From positions 1,081,001-1,145,000 of the forward strand of contig WPIO01000038.1 in the NCBI GenBank assembly GCA_009760855.2: 64,000 nt of DNA. The letters are read 5' to 3'. A model generated the notes under the pieces. The model did not search any database and had not been told where the DNA came from. It was given only the letters and a program-made list of their open reading frames with translations. Of the stretch, positions 10,101 to 22,923 are shown piece by piece (position 1 is the stretch's first letter; each line of letters opens with the position of its first letter). This DNA comes from Cristatella mucedo. Its lineage: Eukaryota; Bryozoa; Phylactolaemata; Cristatellidae. The position numbers were made by a program, and so were the translations under genes.

Positions 10101-12820
10101 TCCCCGGCCATTGCCGTCGATTGCCGTGCATTGCCCTCGAATATACTTTTGCAATAGGTTGTAAGGATGCGGTTGCACTTTTAATACAGCGCACTATAAT
10201 ACGCAGGAAAATGGGATTTTCTTCCACAAGCTTGTTTTGTAGCTGTAACAATTGTAGATTGCCGTTATCTCTCGGACAGTTGCCGTTGGTTGCCATGCAT
10301 AGCCCAAGATTGAACGTGCAAACAAACGGTGTGTGCGCCACTTGTAGGATAATTACAAATTCAAACAGCCAACGTCTTGTAAATTTGAAACATATTGAGT
10401 CAGAGGTCGGCCGCTGCAGTCAATTGAGGTTCTTTGCTCTAGATTGGGCGTTCGCGATTATTAAAAAGAATGTGGGTGCACCGTTAATCCAGTGTTGTGT
10501 ACTACGCCAGAAAAGCTGGAGCTTCTCTCAGAAACTGCCAGTCCGCTCGTAATGGACCGTTATGGATTGACGTATTTACCCGGTCAGCGCCATCGATAGC
10601 CGTGCGTTTCCATCGATTGAACGCCTACAATAGATGAAAATTATGTGAGCCCACAGGTACACGTTACGTGGAATGAGAGTTGCAGTTTATTGTAGCCAAT
10701 CTTGCCAATTTTCCACGGATTTCGCTATCGGCCCCGATCATCGCTTCGGATTGCCGTGCATTTCTGACCGTTAACAAGCAAAGCATATTGAAAATGCCAC
10801 GGTTTTACTTTGGATGCAGTGGATTGTTATACGTAATGACAATTGGCGCGTCGCACTGCCAATTTCTCGTCCATTTGCCGCTAACTGGGGTATTGGCCGG
10901 GGCCATTGCTTTCGATTGCCATTGATTGCTCGATAATTTGCGTGCTCGATTGGTTAAAAGGATGTGATTGCACTTTTAACACAGTGGGTTGTGGCAGGTA
11001 AGATGAATTGTGTCTTGGCCCAGTAGCGTTCCGGTTATTTGTGATGGATCGTGATGTAATGCCGTATTTTCCCGGGCCATTTCCATCGACTGCCTGTATT
11101 GCCTAAGAGTGAAGGGTCAGAGCGGGTTAAAAGTATGTGCGCGGGCTGTAAGCTATTGTGTGGAATGGAAATTGGTGCAGCCGATATCCCTTCGATTTGC
11201 ACAGACGGCGATATTGGTCCATGCCATTGCTGCCGATTGCTGTGAGTTGTTGACAATTGACGTGAAAAATTGCTTGCAAGTCCTATGATTTCATTTTTAG
11301 CTACAACAAATGTTAAGTGCGATGACAATTGGCTATTCGTGCACCCAATTTGCGGTCGACTCGCCACGGATTGAATTGGATTGCTGCTTCGAGCTGAGCC
11401 GTTGCCGTAAATCCCCATTAATTGCCCGAAATTGTGCGAGCACAATTGCTTAAAATAATGCGGTCGAATTCACCCAGTGTGCTTTCTAACATGCATTCAA
11501 AATTGGAGCATTGCGAAGCCGATTTCAGGGCACTTTGCATCAGATTGCGGTATTGGCCGAGGCCGTTGCAGTCAATCGCATTGAGTTGCTGCCGAATGGT
11601 CGAGGAAATTGTAGCAAAATTGTTACGATTACAAAATTACCGAAGTCTAGAGCAACGTCCAATCACTATCATTTTAAAGTAAGGTATCCTGGACGTTTTT
11701 CGGTGGGTTGTGGTTAATTGACTTAGTGGCCCGGCCAGTTACAGTCGACTGTAGTGATTGCTGCAGAATGATCGAGGCAATTTCAGTGAAGTTATGCGAG
11801 CAAACAATAACCGAAGATTAGAGCAGCGTGCCATCATAATTAAAACTTCTAGTCTAAGAGCTTTGGTCGCTGTGCGGCGGATTGCAGCGGATTGAAGTTG
11901 ATTGTGGTATAAGACCGGCCGTTGCAGTCGATTGCAGTGGGAACTCGTGTGCATAATGGATTGGATTTTTGTGGGTGCACTTTGAACTGAGTCTACTCCT
12001 ATATGCAACGTTAGTTAGAGCTTCGAGATAGCAATGTGAGGATGTTTTGATGTGGAATAGAGCGTATTGTGGTAGTTTCCCAGGATTTCAGACGATTGCC
12101 GCCAATCGCCATAGTTCGAGGCTGCACAATTTTTTTTTCAATTTACGTGGTTGTGCACATTGCCAGGTGCACTTTAATATGCAATTAAAACTGGAGCTCG
12201 GCGCAATCTCTTTCAAATGTGTTCGCTGTGGACTTGGTGGATTGGAGTGGATTGTAGTATTTGTCCGAGCTACTGCAGTCGATTGCAGCGAATTGCACGA
12301 GAATGTCCCGACCGATGCAAGCGAGAATTTTTAAGTGCAGTTTTCGCAGAGTGTGCTGTCATATGCAATCAAAGAGGAAGTTTTTCGAACAGGATTTCTT
12401 TCGTTTCGTGGTGAAATGCAGTGGATTTCGGTACCGGCCCGGGTCACTGCAATCTTATTACAGTGGACATAACGAGAACGCGTGAGCGGAATCGCGAAAG
12501 ATGTTTTCGGTACATTGCACGTGTAGCGTAGTTATATATTCCAAATATTTTGGAGCGGTGCTCAGCTGATTGTTGGTGGATTTGAAGGGAACTGGAATTG
12601 ATTGCGGTGGATTAGGGTACAGGCTTCCTGCGTCAACGCTCATTTGCATGGGTGGGCATGCGCGAAGCGACATGAGATTTGCTGGTTAGATAAAAATTGA
12701 ATGTGTACTACAATATCAGTGAAAGATTAGAGCTCGGCAACGCTAGTTTCTGGTCGATGTTAGTCTACTTTGAGTTCATTGCGGTGGATTGCGGTAGTTC
12801 GTCGAGCCCGGCTAAGCGCC
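10100..12820. repeat. degenerate tandem satellite, period about 172 bp
   Basis: One phrase recurs about every 145-180 bases, most often 170-177, through the whole segment. It consists of a GGCC-containing block followed by GTTGCAGTCGATTGCAGTG or a variant. Examples are near 10,103, 10,274, 10,580, 10,897, 11,072, 11,222, 11,560, 11,733, 11,910, 12,258 and 12,430. A second landmark, GTGCACTTTTAACACAGTG or variants, recurs at a similar spacing (10,175, 10,479, 10,970, 11,983 and about 12,165). Roughly 16 monomers are present, strongly diverged. Open frames within it are by-products. Confidence 0.7.
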
Positions 12821-13011
12821 TCAGGCGCGGCTCAGCGAAAGAAAATAATCTGTGAGTGGGGCGATTTTGGTTCGCATGAGTTCGCCGTCAGTTGCCTGAC
12901 TCAGTACCAGTTTTATCAGTTCTCTTACGAAGATGCTTCCTTTTCTTTCTGCTGGCAGCCGGGTGGTACACATTCGACGCGCATCTCGGCAGTAAGTCGT
13001 CACGGGGGATG

Positions 13012-13130
13012 GCACACTAGGTAAGGTGATTGCTTTGCACGACCTCAGTTCCGAGTTCGTGGTTTCGAATCCTGGCGTAGGGATCCTGTATTACAGCAGC
13101 AGCAGCAAGGGGTGTCGATAGTCGTCAATG
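13012..13130 (+). mobile_element. tRNA-derived SINE, family C
   Basis: A-box-like CACTAGGTAAGGTGATTGC and B-box GTGGTTTCGAATCC, followed by GATCCTGTATTACAGC and GGTGTCGATAGTCGT. The same order of blocks occurs at about 60,945-61,070. Confidence 0.65.
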
Positions 13131-13136
13131 TATTTT

Positions 13137-13504
<368 letters not shown>

Positions 13505-15700
13505 GTTTTAGCATCGACCTCGGAGGACGCTACGGACAGTCTTTTCGTGCGACATCTCTTCGGCGCTTGCGGTTCCGAGTTAAATATTTGCTGCTGGAGG
13601 GAGTTGCTATAGAATTATATAATCTTTCGTCCGACTAAATAATCTGTCCTCTCAAAGTCTACTCAATTGATCGCTAAGCGGCCAACCCACAAGCACTCGT
13701 CACGGAAAGACGCCAAAAAGTGGGAGCATCCCGTCCAGTCGTTTCGGCTTCCTCTCTAGTCCGACGTGGCGGTGGCTCCGAACGAGCAAGTTCTTTGCTA
13801 GCACTTCGCACGCTTACAGCTTAGTGCACACAGCCAGAATTTATGGTTGACGACCTATTAGTCTCGTGACAATGTATTGAGAATACCGCGAGCACTGCCA
13901 CTAAACGGTAACTTACGTTAGCGACACCATACCGCCATCAAGCGAGACCGAATTCTGAACGTGTAGATGGGTGTAGGATTCCAATTTCGAAGCTACCAAT
14001 AAATCTTTAAAATGGATTTGCTCCAATAGCCCAACGCTCGCGTGAACGCGCGGTCAGACGTAGCTCTGGTGACTCGTGGCTAAATCACCGTTGAAGCGGC
14101 CGACACAAGCTTAAAGCTTTCCTAGATTCTGTTCGGTGACTCGCAGAAAACTAAACTCGAGCTCGGTATGAAATCTAAATTTCGGGCTACTGGCCAAATT
14201 ATGCTGAGCGCTGAAAGCGTCAGGTCATAGAGTTGGGATTCGTGATGAAGAAAGTTCGTCGAGAAGCCTTCAACGACGAACTTCCCACGAAGCTTGGTTA
14301 GGCAGGCAGAATGTCAAGGTTGAGCCCTACGTCGAAGTCCTGGCTAGGCGCGGGTCCAGAGCAAAAGGGGATCGACGATTAAATAATCGCCCGGGCAGCG
14401 TATCGTAGGAAGCGCGAAGTTGTTTTTTCATATTTTTTCTCACCATCAGCGCCGTACGGCAGCGATCTTGCATTCACCAGTTAGTCAACCAAACTTGCCG
14501 TGCAGGGTCCAATTCCTACAGAAACGTCGAGGCAATCATTCTAAAAGGAGTCTAGTCTAGGTCCTCATCTAGTTTTGCAACTCTGTAATCTAGCTTCGAT
14601 GACTAGCGAAGCAAGAGTTTAAAAGAGTTTGAGTTTAAGCCCTTCAGACTTCTGTGAGCTGTATGTAGTGTCTTGAAATGAATTTGCTGCCTAATTTAAA
14701 GCAGTGTAGAGTCTCAGGCAAAAAGGTCGGGGTTGCAAAGTCGTGTAGTTTTGTCAGCAAGTTGATCCATCCAAATCAACAGACTCCACAGTTGCTTCCA
14801 GAATGTCAAGAGAAGACCACCGAAAAGCAAGTTACAGTGATCTAACTGTTGAAGTAACCTGTGAGTTAGTTGGAAACTCTTCAGGTGTCCGATCGCATGT
14901 GCTTGTGCAAGACCTAAGTGTCCTACGTGTACATGCAATAATGGTACTCTGAATATCGTTATATTTTAATTCCTTTAGTTGTCGTGCAGATCGTAGTAGC
15001 TTCCTGTGTTCTGAGGAAATATCTGGCTGCACACCTAATCAATTAAGTATGATAGGTTATATATGATATGATAGCAAGAGCCAACGGGTTCACATAATTC
15101 TAGCCGAAGAGTTCGAACGAATTCCGGATGTTTGTGCATGTAGAGAAGCTTTGCAGAACTCGAGCACGTAATTGGTATAGTCAGCAGACACAATGACGGC
15201 TTCATTGATAAAGTGCCTGAAAAGCTCGATTTAATGCAAACTCGGGGTTCGCGACACGGGTCTTTGGCTGCAACTCGAAAGCTGTTGATGCTGTTTCAGG
15301 CCGAAGTTATGCCGGAGCCAGCCATTTGCAGCTCAGCTGCTGAATGGTCAGCAGGCAGTCACGAGTGGTGGACGGATGATTTAGCGGCTAGATGCAGCAG
15401 CTACAACTGCACGTGGCTCGCTCGCAGGCTCGTGCTCAAATCGCGGCCGGATCACGACAAGAGTTTGCAACCAAGGTGCACGATTCTCCCTGCGAGCAGT
15501 GCTCCGCAGCTGAAGCGACAGTCATCTGCCTACGAAGCAGACGTCCAGCCTCGATTACAGGGCATTGGGTCGAACGCGGCGGATGCAGCCAGCCCCCAGG
15601 CGTCGCCGGGCTAGGCAGGACGAGTCCAAGTGGCAGCTAGCCTGGGAGCTAGATGCTGCAATGGCTTCGGCTGCCGATGCGATGTTCGTCGGTGCATAAA
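13505..15700. other. intergenic region downstream of DRC4
   Basis: No recognisable gene, RNA or repeat family was found. It probably includes the 3' untranslated region and flank of DRC4, whose stop codon is at 15,715-15,717 on the minus strand. I did not find a convincing polyadenylation signal close to that stop. Confidence 0.4.
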
Positions 15701-15714
15701 ACCTAGCCCGGAGA

Positions 15715-15930
15715 TCAGATGGCAGCCGAGACGAGGCCGGCCGGTCCTTGGCCCAGCTGCTGTCCGCTGACCGTGCTCTCGAGGGGCTTGAAGCCAAGCT
15801 CCTCGGTGGGCACGCCGAACTGCTGCAGCTTGGCTTCGTATGTGCGCAGCAAGTCATTGTGCGCCTTGCAGACGCGCGCCAGCTCGTACTGCAGATCCTT
15901 GATGGCGCTGTTCTTGGAGTCCAGAACGTC
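15715..15930 (-). CDS. DRC4: DRC4 exon 9 (C-terminal, with stop)
   Basis: Encodes residues 414-484, from [18 protein letters not shown] to the stop. It includes [16 protein letters not shown] and LGQGPAGLV, which are hallmark C-terminal blocks of GAS8. The acceptor is TTTGCAG before GACGTT. The ATG just inside the upstream intron is not the start. Confidence 0.96.
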   Translation of the reverse strand, partial: DVLDSKNSAIKDLQYELARVCKAHNDLLRTYEAKLQQFGVPTEELGFKPLESTVSGQQLGQGPAGLVSAAI

Positions 15931-18900
15931 CTGCAAACAGGATACAGCTCGTAAGACATTCAGAAAGCGATTACAGGGGTCGGCACTTCAGGGGTGCCGC
16001 GATGGGGCTACTACCACGCTTCAGCAGTGCCACTCCCTCCCGAAGCCAGGCACTATACCACATCTGGCTTGCTGTCCACCGTGGCTGCCTGATTTGGGCA
16101 AGGTCAAGGTTAAGCCTTCCCTTGAAAATGTCAGCTATGATAAGAGGGCCATCTGATACTAGAAACAGGCATCTACCATATCTTGTATGCAAAGCATGTT
16201 AGAGATGCTTGTCATAAAGCCTAGGTTCTACGAGCATCGGTATTGTGATAGTGACTCATTAGCTTTTAGACAAGATTAGTCTGCCAAAAAGTGTAAGCAG
16301 GTGCTTGCCTTAGGCTAGCGAGTCTAGGTTTCTACTACGTATTTCTACTAAGTTACTCGTGAATACATCTTCCTTTGTGGAGAGGAAGGGTGCGCTGGAA
16401 AACGTAACAGCTCGGCTACGTATGCAATTTATTTCTTCCTACTAGAGGAGGCTAACTGGGACCATTGATGGCAGACTACTACTACAGACAGATGACGTAC
16501 TATACAAGCATGAAAGTATAAATTCCATAGGCTAGTTTATACAAATGTGATGCACTATGAGCTGCCTTGTATATTTGTATATTATTTACCTCTGTCTTTA
16601 ACTTTGCAAATCCGCGGGTAGCTGTTACAGAATAGGGTTTTGCAAAAATTGCTAAATAGGCGAATTAAATGAGTTAAAGGAGCATATTATGAGGCTCAAT
16701 TTATTGCTTTACTTCGATCAATAGCAGTAGAATCTATAAAATGGCTTAGTCTAATAAATACTGCATTCGTCATGCAATCCTGGAGTCTCTTTGAAAAAAA
16801 CAGCCACTGCAAATGATTGCTTTCTATAAGGCTCTTCGGCCTCTAGTTGCAGATGCTCTACTTTAGTGGCATGCTTCCGGCCTTCAGTGAAGACAAATGC
16901 ACCAAATTATAGGCAAAAATCAAACTGCATTCAACACGTCATTACATGACAGATATAGCCATGCTTATGCCTTGAAAAAAACAGCTGACGATGGAAGCAG
17001 CTGCACAAGCGATAGCACTGCAGCAGAAGGCACATGCGATCGAAATCACTTCCGGCTCGGTTCAGAATATAGAGCGGGCCACGTGGCAAGTGCAGTCAAA
17101 GCACTAGCATGTACCTCGAGCTTCCGGGTGACCACCGTTAGCGCGGTCGGGTCGAGGTTGGATGCAGAGAGCACCTCGTTGAGCTGTGCCTCCTTCTTCT
17201 CGAGCGTGTCGGCCAGGGCGTTGAGCTTCTTCTCGAGCAGCAGGTTCTTGAAGTTGCTCTTCTGCTGCACCTCATGGATCGCCTTGACGAACTTGCGGTA
17301 CAGCTCGTCACGCTCCTCCTGCACCTGCTCGACAGAACAGAACGATGCAGCAGCAGCAGCCTGCCGTGAATCCGGCGACTAGAAGGGCCAGAAATACGTC
17401 GGCGGCTCTGCCGCGACAGGCGCGCATTGCCCACGAGGGCCAAGTTTACTCGTGGTGGCTGCGGCGGCGGGCTAGTCCTGCATGGCCCCATGCCCGGGCT
17501 GAGATTCGGAGATTTTTTTGGCGATTGATGTTCGTATGTTTTTTTTTAACAAGAGATCCTGCTCACCTTTCCAAATCGCTGCTCGAGAACCTCGTGTTCC
17601 CACAGAAGTGCCTTCTGCTCCTCTTCGACGACCTTCAGCCGGGCCTTGGCATTCTGCGCATATCGAGGCAGGCAGCGGCACGGTCTGCTTTTGCCATACA
17701 CGGCACCGGGGATGCCTCCGAAGCGGCAGCAGCAGCTGCGACTTCGGCAGCAGTGGCGAGGCGCTGCAGCAGCTCAGCTCTGCGCCACCGGCACAGGGTT
17801 CGGCATGCGGCCCGGCGGCGATCGCTTACGATGAGTGATTGCTTGTCCTTGTCGTAGTTGGACAGCTGCCGCCGAAGCTCCTCGACTTCGTCCTTGGCCT
17901 TTTGGAGCGGCTCGACGAGTCGGCGGTTCTCTGCAGTGATCTCGTTCATCTGCTTTTCCAGCCGCTCCTCCTTCTTCTTCATCTCCTCCACTTGGTCCTA
18001 AGCAGCAGATCGGCTCAAAAAATGAGCAAGAGTGGGCAGGATGCACGCGCCCATCGGTCGATGCCCGGGGCATTACCGAAGAGCCGCCCCCAGCAGAGTT
18101 TACCACAATACAGGGACAAAACTCAATGACAAGAATCGGCAGCAGCACGGACGTGTGCTCTCTCCAGACAGAGTGCCCACGTACCAGAGAGAGCGACGAC
18201 GCCCGGCAGCTAGCGACGACATGTGCAAGACAGAGGCAAATCGTTTCTACGTAGACAAGCGTGCACAGTGATCCCTGAGCAGCGAGACCAACTCAGGGAG
18301 AGAAAACTCGACCCCTCGCCTTACGGCTTACCTTAAGGGTGTTGATGAGTGCCAGATTGTTGAGCGTTATGTCGTTGTAATAGTTCTTGATGTCACTGAA
18401 AGCCTTCTCGTGCAGGCGCATCAGCGTGTTGATCTGCTGATTCTTGCGCTCTTCGATCTCGTGGATCTCCGTTTTCCTCCGAAGGTCCAACTCGTCGCGA
18501 AGGGCGCGCATCTTCTTCTCGTACTTGGCCTCGATCTCTTTGGCCTGGCGCTCGAAGTCCTCCCGCAGCGTGGTGATCTCTTCGTCGTGCGTCTGCGCAG
18601 CCACGAGGCACGACGGGAATGGCAGAGCGGACCGGCAGATGGCGCTGCGGCTTCGACTGCGGCGTCGTGATCGAAGGGGGTGTGGCTACACGGCACTAGC
18701 TTATCACTCGCTTGCACCCTCAAGGGTGGGGGCTCACCATGCCGAGCACTGCCGCACGAGAGAGCAGAGAGCAAGGGGTTTGCCTCGCGTGCACGTGCGC
18801 AGAGCAGGACCCACCTTGACGAGGTTCTTGATGATGTCCTCATGGCTCAGCTCCTGCTCCTTCAGGCTGACCTTGAGCGACCGCTTGTCCTTGCGGAGGC

Positions 18901-21900
18901 TGCCCTCCTCACCTCTGTGCTCATCCTGTGCAAGCTTCAGGGCCACCGTGTTCTGCGCCTTCAGCTCCGAGACGTTGTTCTGGTGCTCAAACAGAAGATG
19001 CTTCACTTTCTGTTTGTAGACCTGCAGCAACGAACGAGGTGATCAAATTGAGTACCCAAAAAAAAATAATTATTCGCAGCTGTAGCCGAGTAATCGGCAG
19101 GTAAGAGAACCTTCAAAACTTCTCTCATAAGCTGTACAAGATCTAAGATCAAAGCCTGCGAGTTTTTGGGATCAAAGATACGGATCATTAAGTGCACTGA
19201 ATTCCCCAAGAAGCTCTCTGGTCATGAGAAAGCGGCTTGGAGTGACTTCTTTACAGTGGTTCTAGGGCTTCCAAGGTAATAACAAGACAAAAACCTGGTG
19301 GAGCTGGTCTAGACTATGATGACGAACCAAGGCACAATGTGCAGCAGAATGTCCGTGATGTCCACACCTGTAATGCCGACCTCGACAAATTCAAGAAGAG
19401 CATGGGGCTTACTGGGTGAAACAAGGCAAACACTCCCACAAAGACTTACAAGACTTTGAATGTGTCTACCAGGGACAGTATGAGATCGTGATGAAAGACT
19501 ACAATGAGGGCGGCTGATTCATGAAAGTGATTTACACTACAATCTTTAATCCATACAACGTTATTTATAGTATAACCGCAAATTCTGCATCCCACGTTGG
19601 CACAACACTCTACAGACACGAAAAGATGGCACACAATGGAGGATTGCACATGCACACGTGGGCGTGTGCGCACACACTCACAAACACATAGTGCCCGCTG
19701 GAGCAAAGAGTACAGGCAGTCAAAGCAAGAGTTTCGGCAGCATCAAAACTGATCAAAGCCAGCCAGTTGTAACCCGTGGACACGATGCAGGGCAAGAGTC
19801 AAGCTTTTTATTCAGCCAGCCAAGGGGTTGCAGCCTTTTTTAATATAAAGTAAACACCGACTGATCAAACAGAATCACTCCCACAGCTGGCAGAAGAGCT
19901 CCAAGTCCTGGCAATCAGTGGAGCTGTGCTTCAGCCGTCAGTGTACTTGCACTTCAAACGCTGCAGCATTGCATGACAATAATAATATATTTGCCATTCT
20001 ACAGTTCCCTAAGAGAACTTAGTCACTATCCAGTCGCTTGACATATACCGCATGGCTTGAGCCCATGACCTGGATATAGCAGTGAGACGCCACTTACTGC
20101 GTTCACTGTTGCCTATACCCAAAAAAAGCTTGTAGCTTTACGTGAGCTGTGAAATAGCCTTCAGCACTCATTAACCGTACTGCACACATTTTTCTCACAG
20201 CTGCCCTAATGTTTAGGACTCTAATCGGAGTTACTGATGTGCTCATTGCAGCCACTTCCAGCCTGGCATATTCTTTGGATCTGAGGCTTTAACTGTGCAT
20301 CTATGTGTCGAAGGGATGGTGAATTACATTGATACTGCTACTACTGCTGAAACTACTGCTGATACCACTGCAGGCTGTTGAAAAAGCTACTATGGTATTC
20401 ACGTACAATGACATGCCGAAGCTGTCACGTATGAGCACCGCAGTGTTTGAACTAAGATCGACTGTCTTTTTCAAAAAGCTTTCGTGGCCCGACAAAATTA
20501 ATGTACTATTATGTATCTCCACTTGTTACTCCACAAAGTCACAGAGAATAAGCTGGTGTTATGCTCCAGAGTTTTGTATAGCGCATTGCAAGCCTAAGCG
20601 GCTTTCATTAAGCATTAGTTAGCCAGCAGACTTTATCTCACGAAACAAAGAGAAAATGAGAACCATAGCTGTGTCAGGAAACCAGTCAAGGTGATGAGTA
20701 GCATGAAACTAGCCACTCAATGTGGCAGGAAAGGCTGTGCCACCATCGGCAGCATGGGAGTAGACATCTCAAGCACAATCTAGGCTTTCACTTCTAAGCA
20801 GATGACACTCGGTTGTATCTTTGCTTTGATCCCTCCCAGCCTTCGATTACGTCGAATTCTCTCAACTCTCTTGCTGCATGAATTGATGACATTTGCACAT
20901 GGATGACAGCAAATTTTTTAAATTAAATCATGATAAAACTAACTTATTAGTTATGGGCAAATCAAGTGTGATTCAGAAATTGGAAAGGCTAACACTCAAA
21001 ATCGGCTCTGCCAGCGTATCTCCTGTTGAATCTGCACGAAATCTAGGTGTCATGCTCCACAGTAACCGTCGTTAGACGACCACATCAGTTCCACAATCAA
21101 GTCTGCCTACTTTCAGCGACGTAACATTCCTAAAATTCGGGTTTGTGTAGTCAGGGATACCAAATCCAAGTTGGTTAATGGATTTGTGACATCCCGTCTT
21201 GACTTCTGTAGCTCACTGCTTGCCGGTCTACGGGCCTGTGCAATCAGGCACTTACAACGTGCGCAAAACTCTGCAGCTAGGCTTGTCTGTCGTAAGCGTT
21301 ACAGTTGCCACATCAAACCACTTCTCACCGACCTGTACTGGCTAAATGTCAAGCAACACATCGAATTCAAGGTTTTGTCACCAACTTTCAGGTCCCTTCA
21401 TTCTTTGTCTTCAGCCTATCTCTCAGATCTACTGCCTAACCAGGCTAAGCTTCGTGCTGCCCGCTTTTCGGAATCCATTTTCCTATACCTCGTACAAACC
21501 TCAAGTACTTCGGAGACCGTCGAGCCTTTCGTTCGCATACTCCAAAGGCCTAGAACTCACTCCCGGCTTGTGTCACAACCTCCCCTGACTTGACCACATT
21601 TAAAAAGAACTTATAAACACACATATTTATGACAGCATTTAGTGGGTCCCAGTGATTCGTCCCTTAGGTGCTTAGGCGTGCTGACACTGTGCATGCTGCC
21701 ACTAACCCCACTTGCAGGCTGACCCTGTGCATGTCACCCCTAACCATGTTATTCATATTTACCAAGCATGATACCACTCACTATTCAATCGCATTTCCCT
21801 TTGCAGCAAATGTAAAGCGCCTAGAAAGAGATTGTGTTCTCTGAGGGTGCTTTATCAAGTGCATTATTAATATTATTATTATTGTTATTATTACTGTCTC

Positions 21901-22836
21901 TCATCGAATGACAAGTAGGCATTCATTAGGGCTCTGATAAGGCAGGCTTGGTTGGCATACCTGGGCTGCAGCGAGGGCGGCTGCAGCCGGCAGCGAGGCA
22001 TCCACAGCATCCACGGGTGCAGCACTTTTTTTTGCCTCTCAGCCTTATCTTGGACTTATCATTCGCAGCAAAGAATATGAATGCAACACGGCTGAGACAG
22101 AAAAACAATGAGTAGTAGTGTGGGAGCAGCAGCGCACGATGGCTGAAAACAAAATGGCCGAGTAAGCAGCAGCAGCAGCAAGATAGAAGATAAGAGATCG
22201 TTAAAGCAAGAAATGCAGAAGCGAGTTCCACAGGCTGGCACCCTTGTAGCAACAGCTTCTTTTCCAAGCAATATTTTTGAGATATTTAGTGGAACAGCTA
22301 GTCATCAGTCCCGAGAAGAAAGGGGGGGGCACAACAGAAGGCTGCAAGTGCTGCAGCCGCTCCAGCAAGGCAAGCAGGAGCCTAGTCGTGGTCGTCTGTC
22401 TCGTTGTGTTTCAACCAGTTGCAGTGGCACTGAAAAAGGATGGCAGCCACCCAGCCAGATCCCTAACTATTTCTCTACTAATTAGGAAAAGGAAAGACCT
22501 TCATGCCGCAAGATGCACACTTGCTTCAAGCTGCAAGATGGTGCACCGTTGTCTTCAGAACTGCTTTCAACAGAACTGCTATGCCTCGGTGAAGCAAGTA
22601 TACAGGCAGTGAGGTGCTCGTAGTGAGTATCAACGTGGCATTCGGAGAACACTTGCCGACCAACAACACAAGTGCCCCTTGCCCAAAAGGAGGGTGCCTA
22701 AGAGCTAGAGGCTTGGCCGACGTCGACAGTGTTGTCACAATATGCCAGCAAGGGAGATCGTAAAAAACAGGGCACCATGATGAATGACAGCGGCAGCAGT
22801 AAGGCGGCAAGCAATGTTGCATTATCTTGTGCATCC

Positions 22837-22923
<87 letters not shown>

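Noticed and set aside
10045-12485. Many open frames of 65-143 codons on both strands between 10.0 and 12.5 kb
   Set aside because: They fall inside the 172-bp satellite and share no consistent product from monomer to monomer.
15971-16192. Minus-strand open frame of 73 codons downstream of DRC4 exon 8
   Set aside because: It lies in an intron between two well-fixed phase-0 exons and has no family match I recognise.
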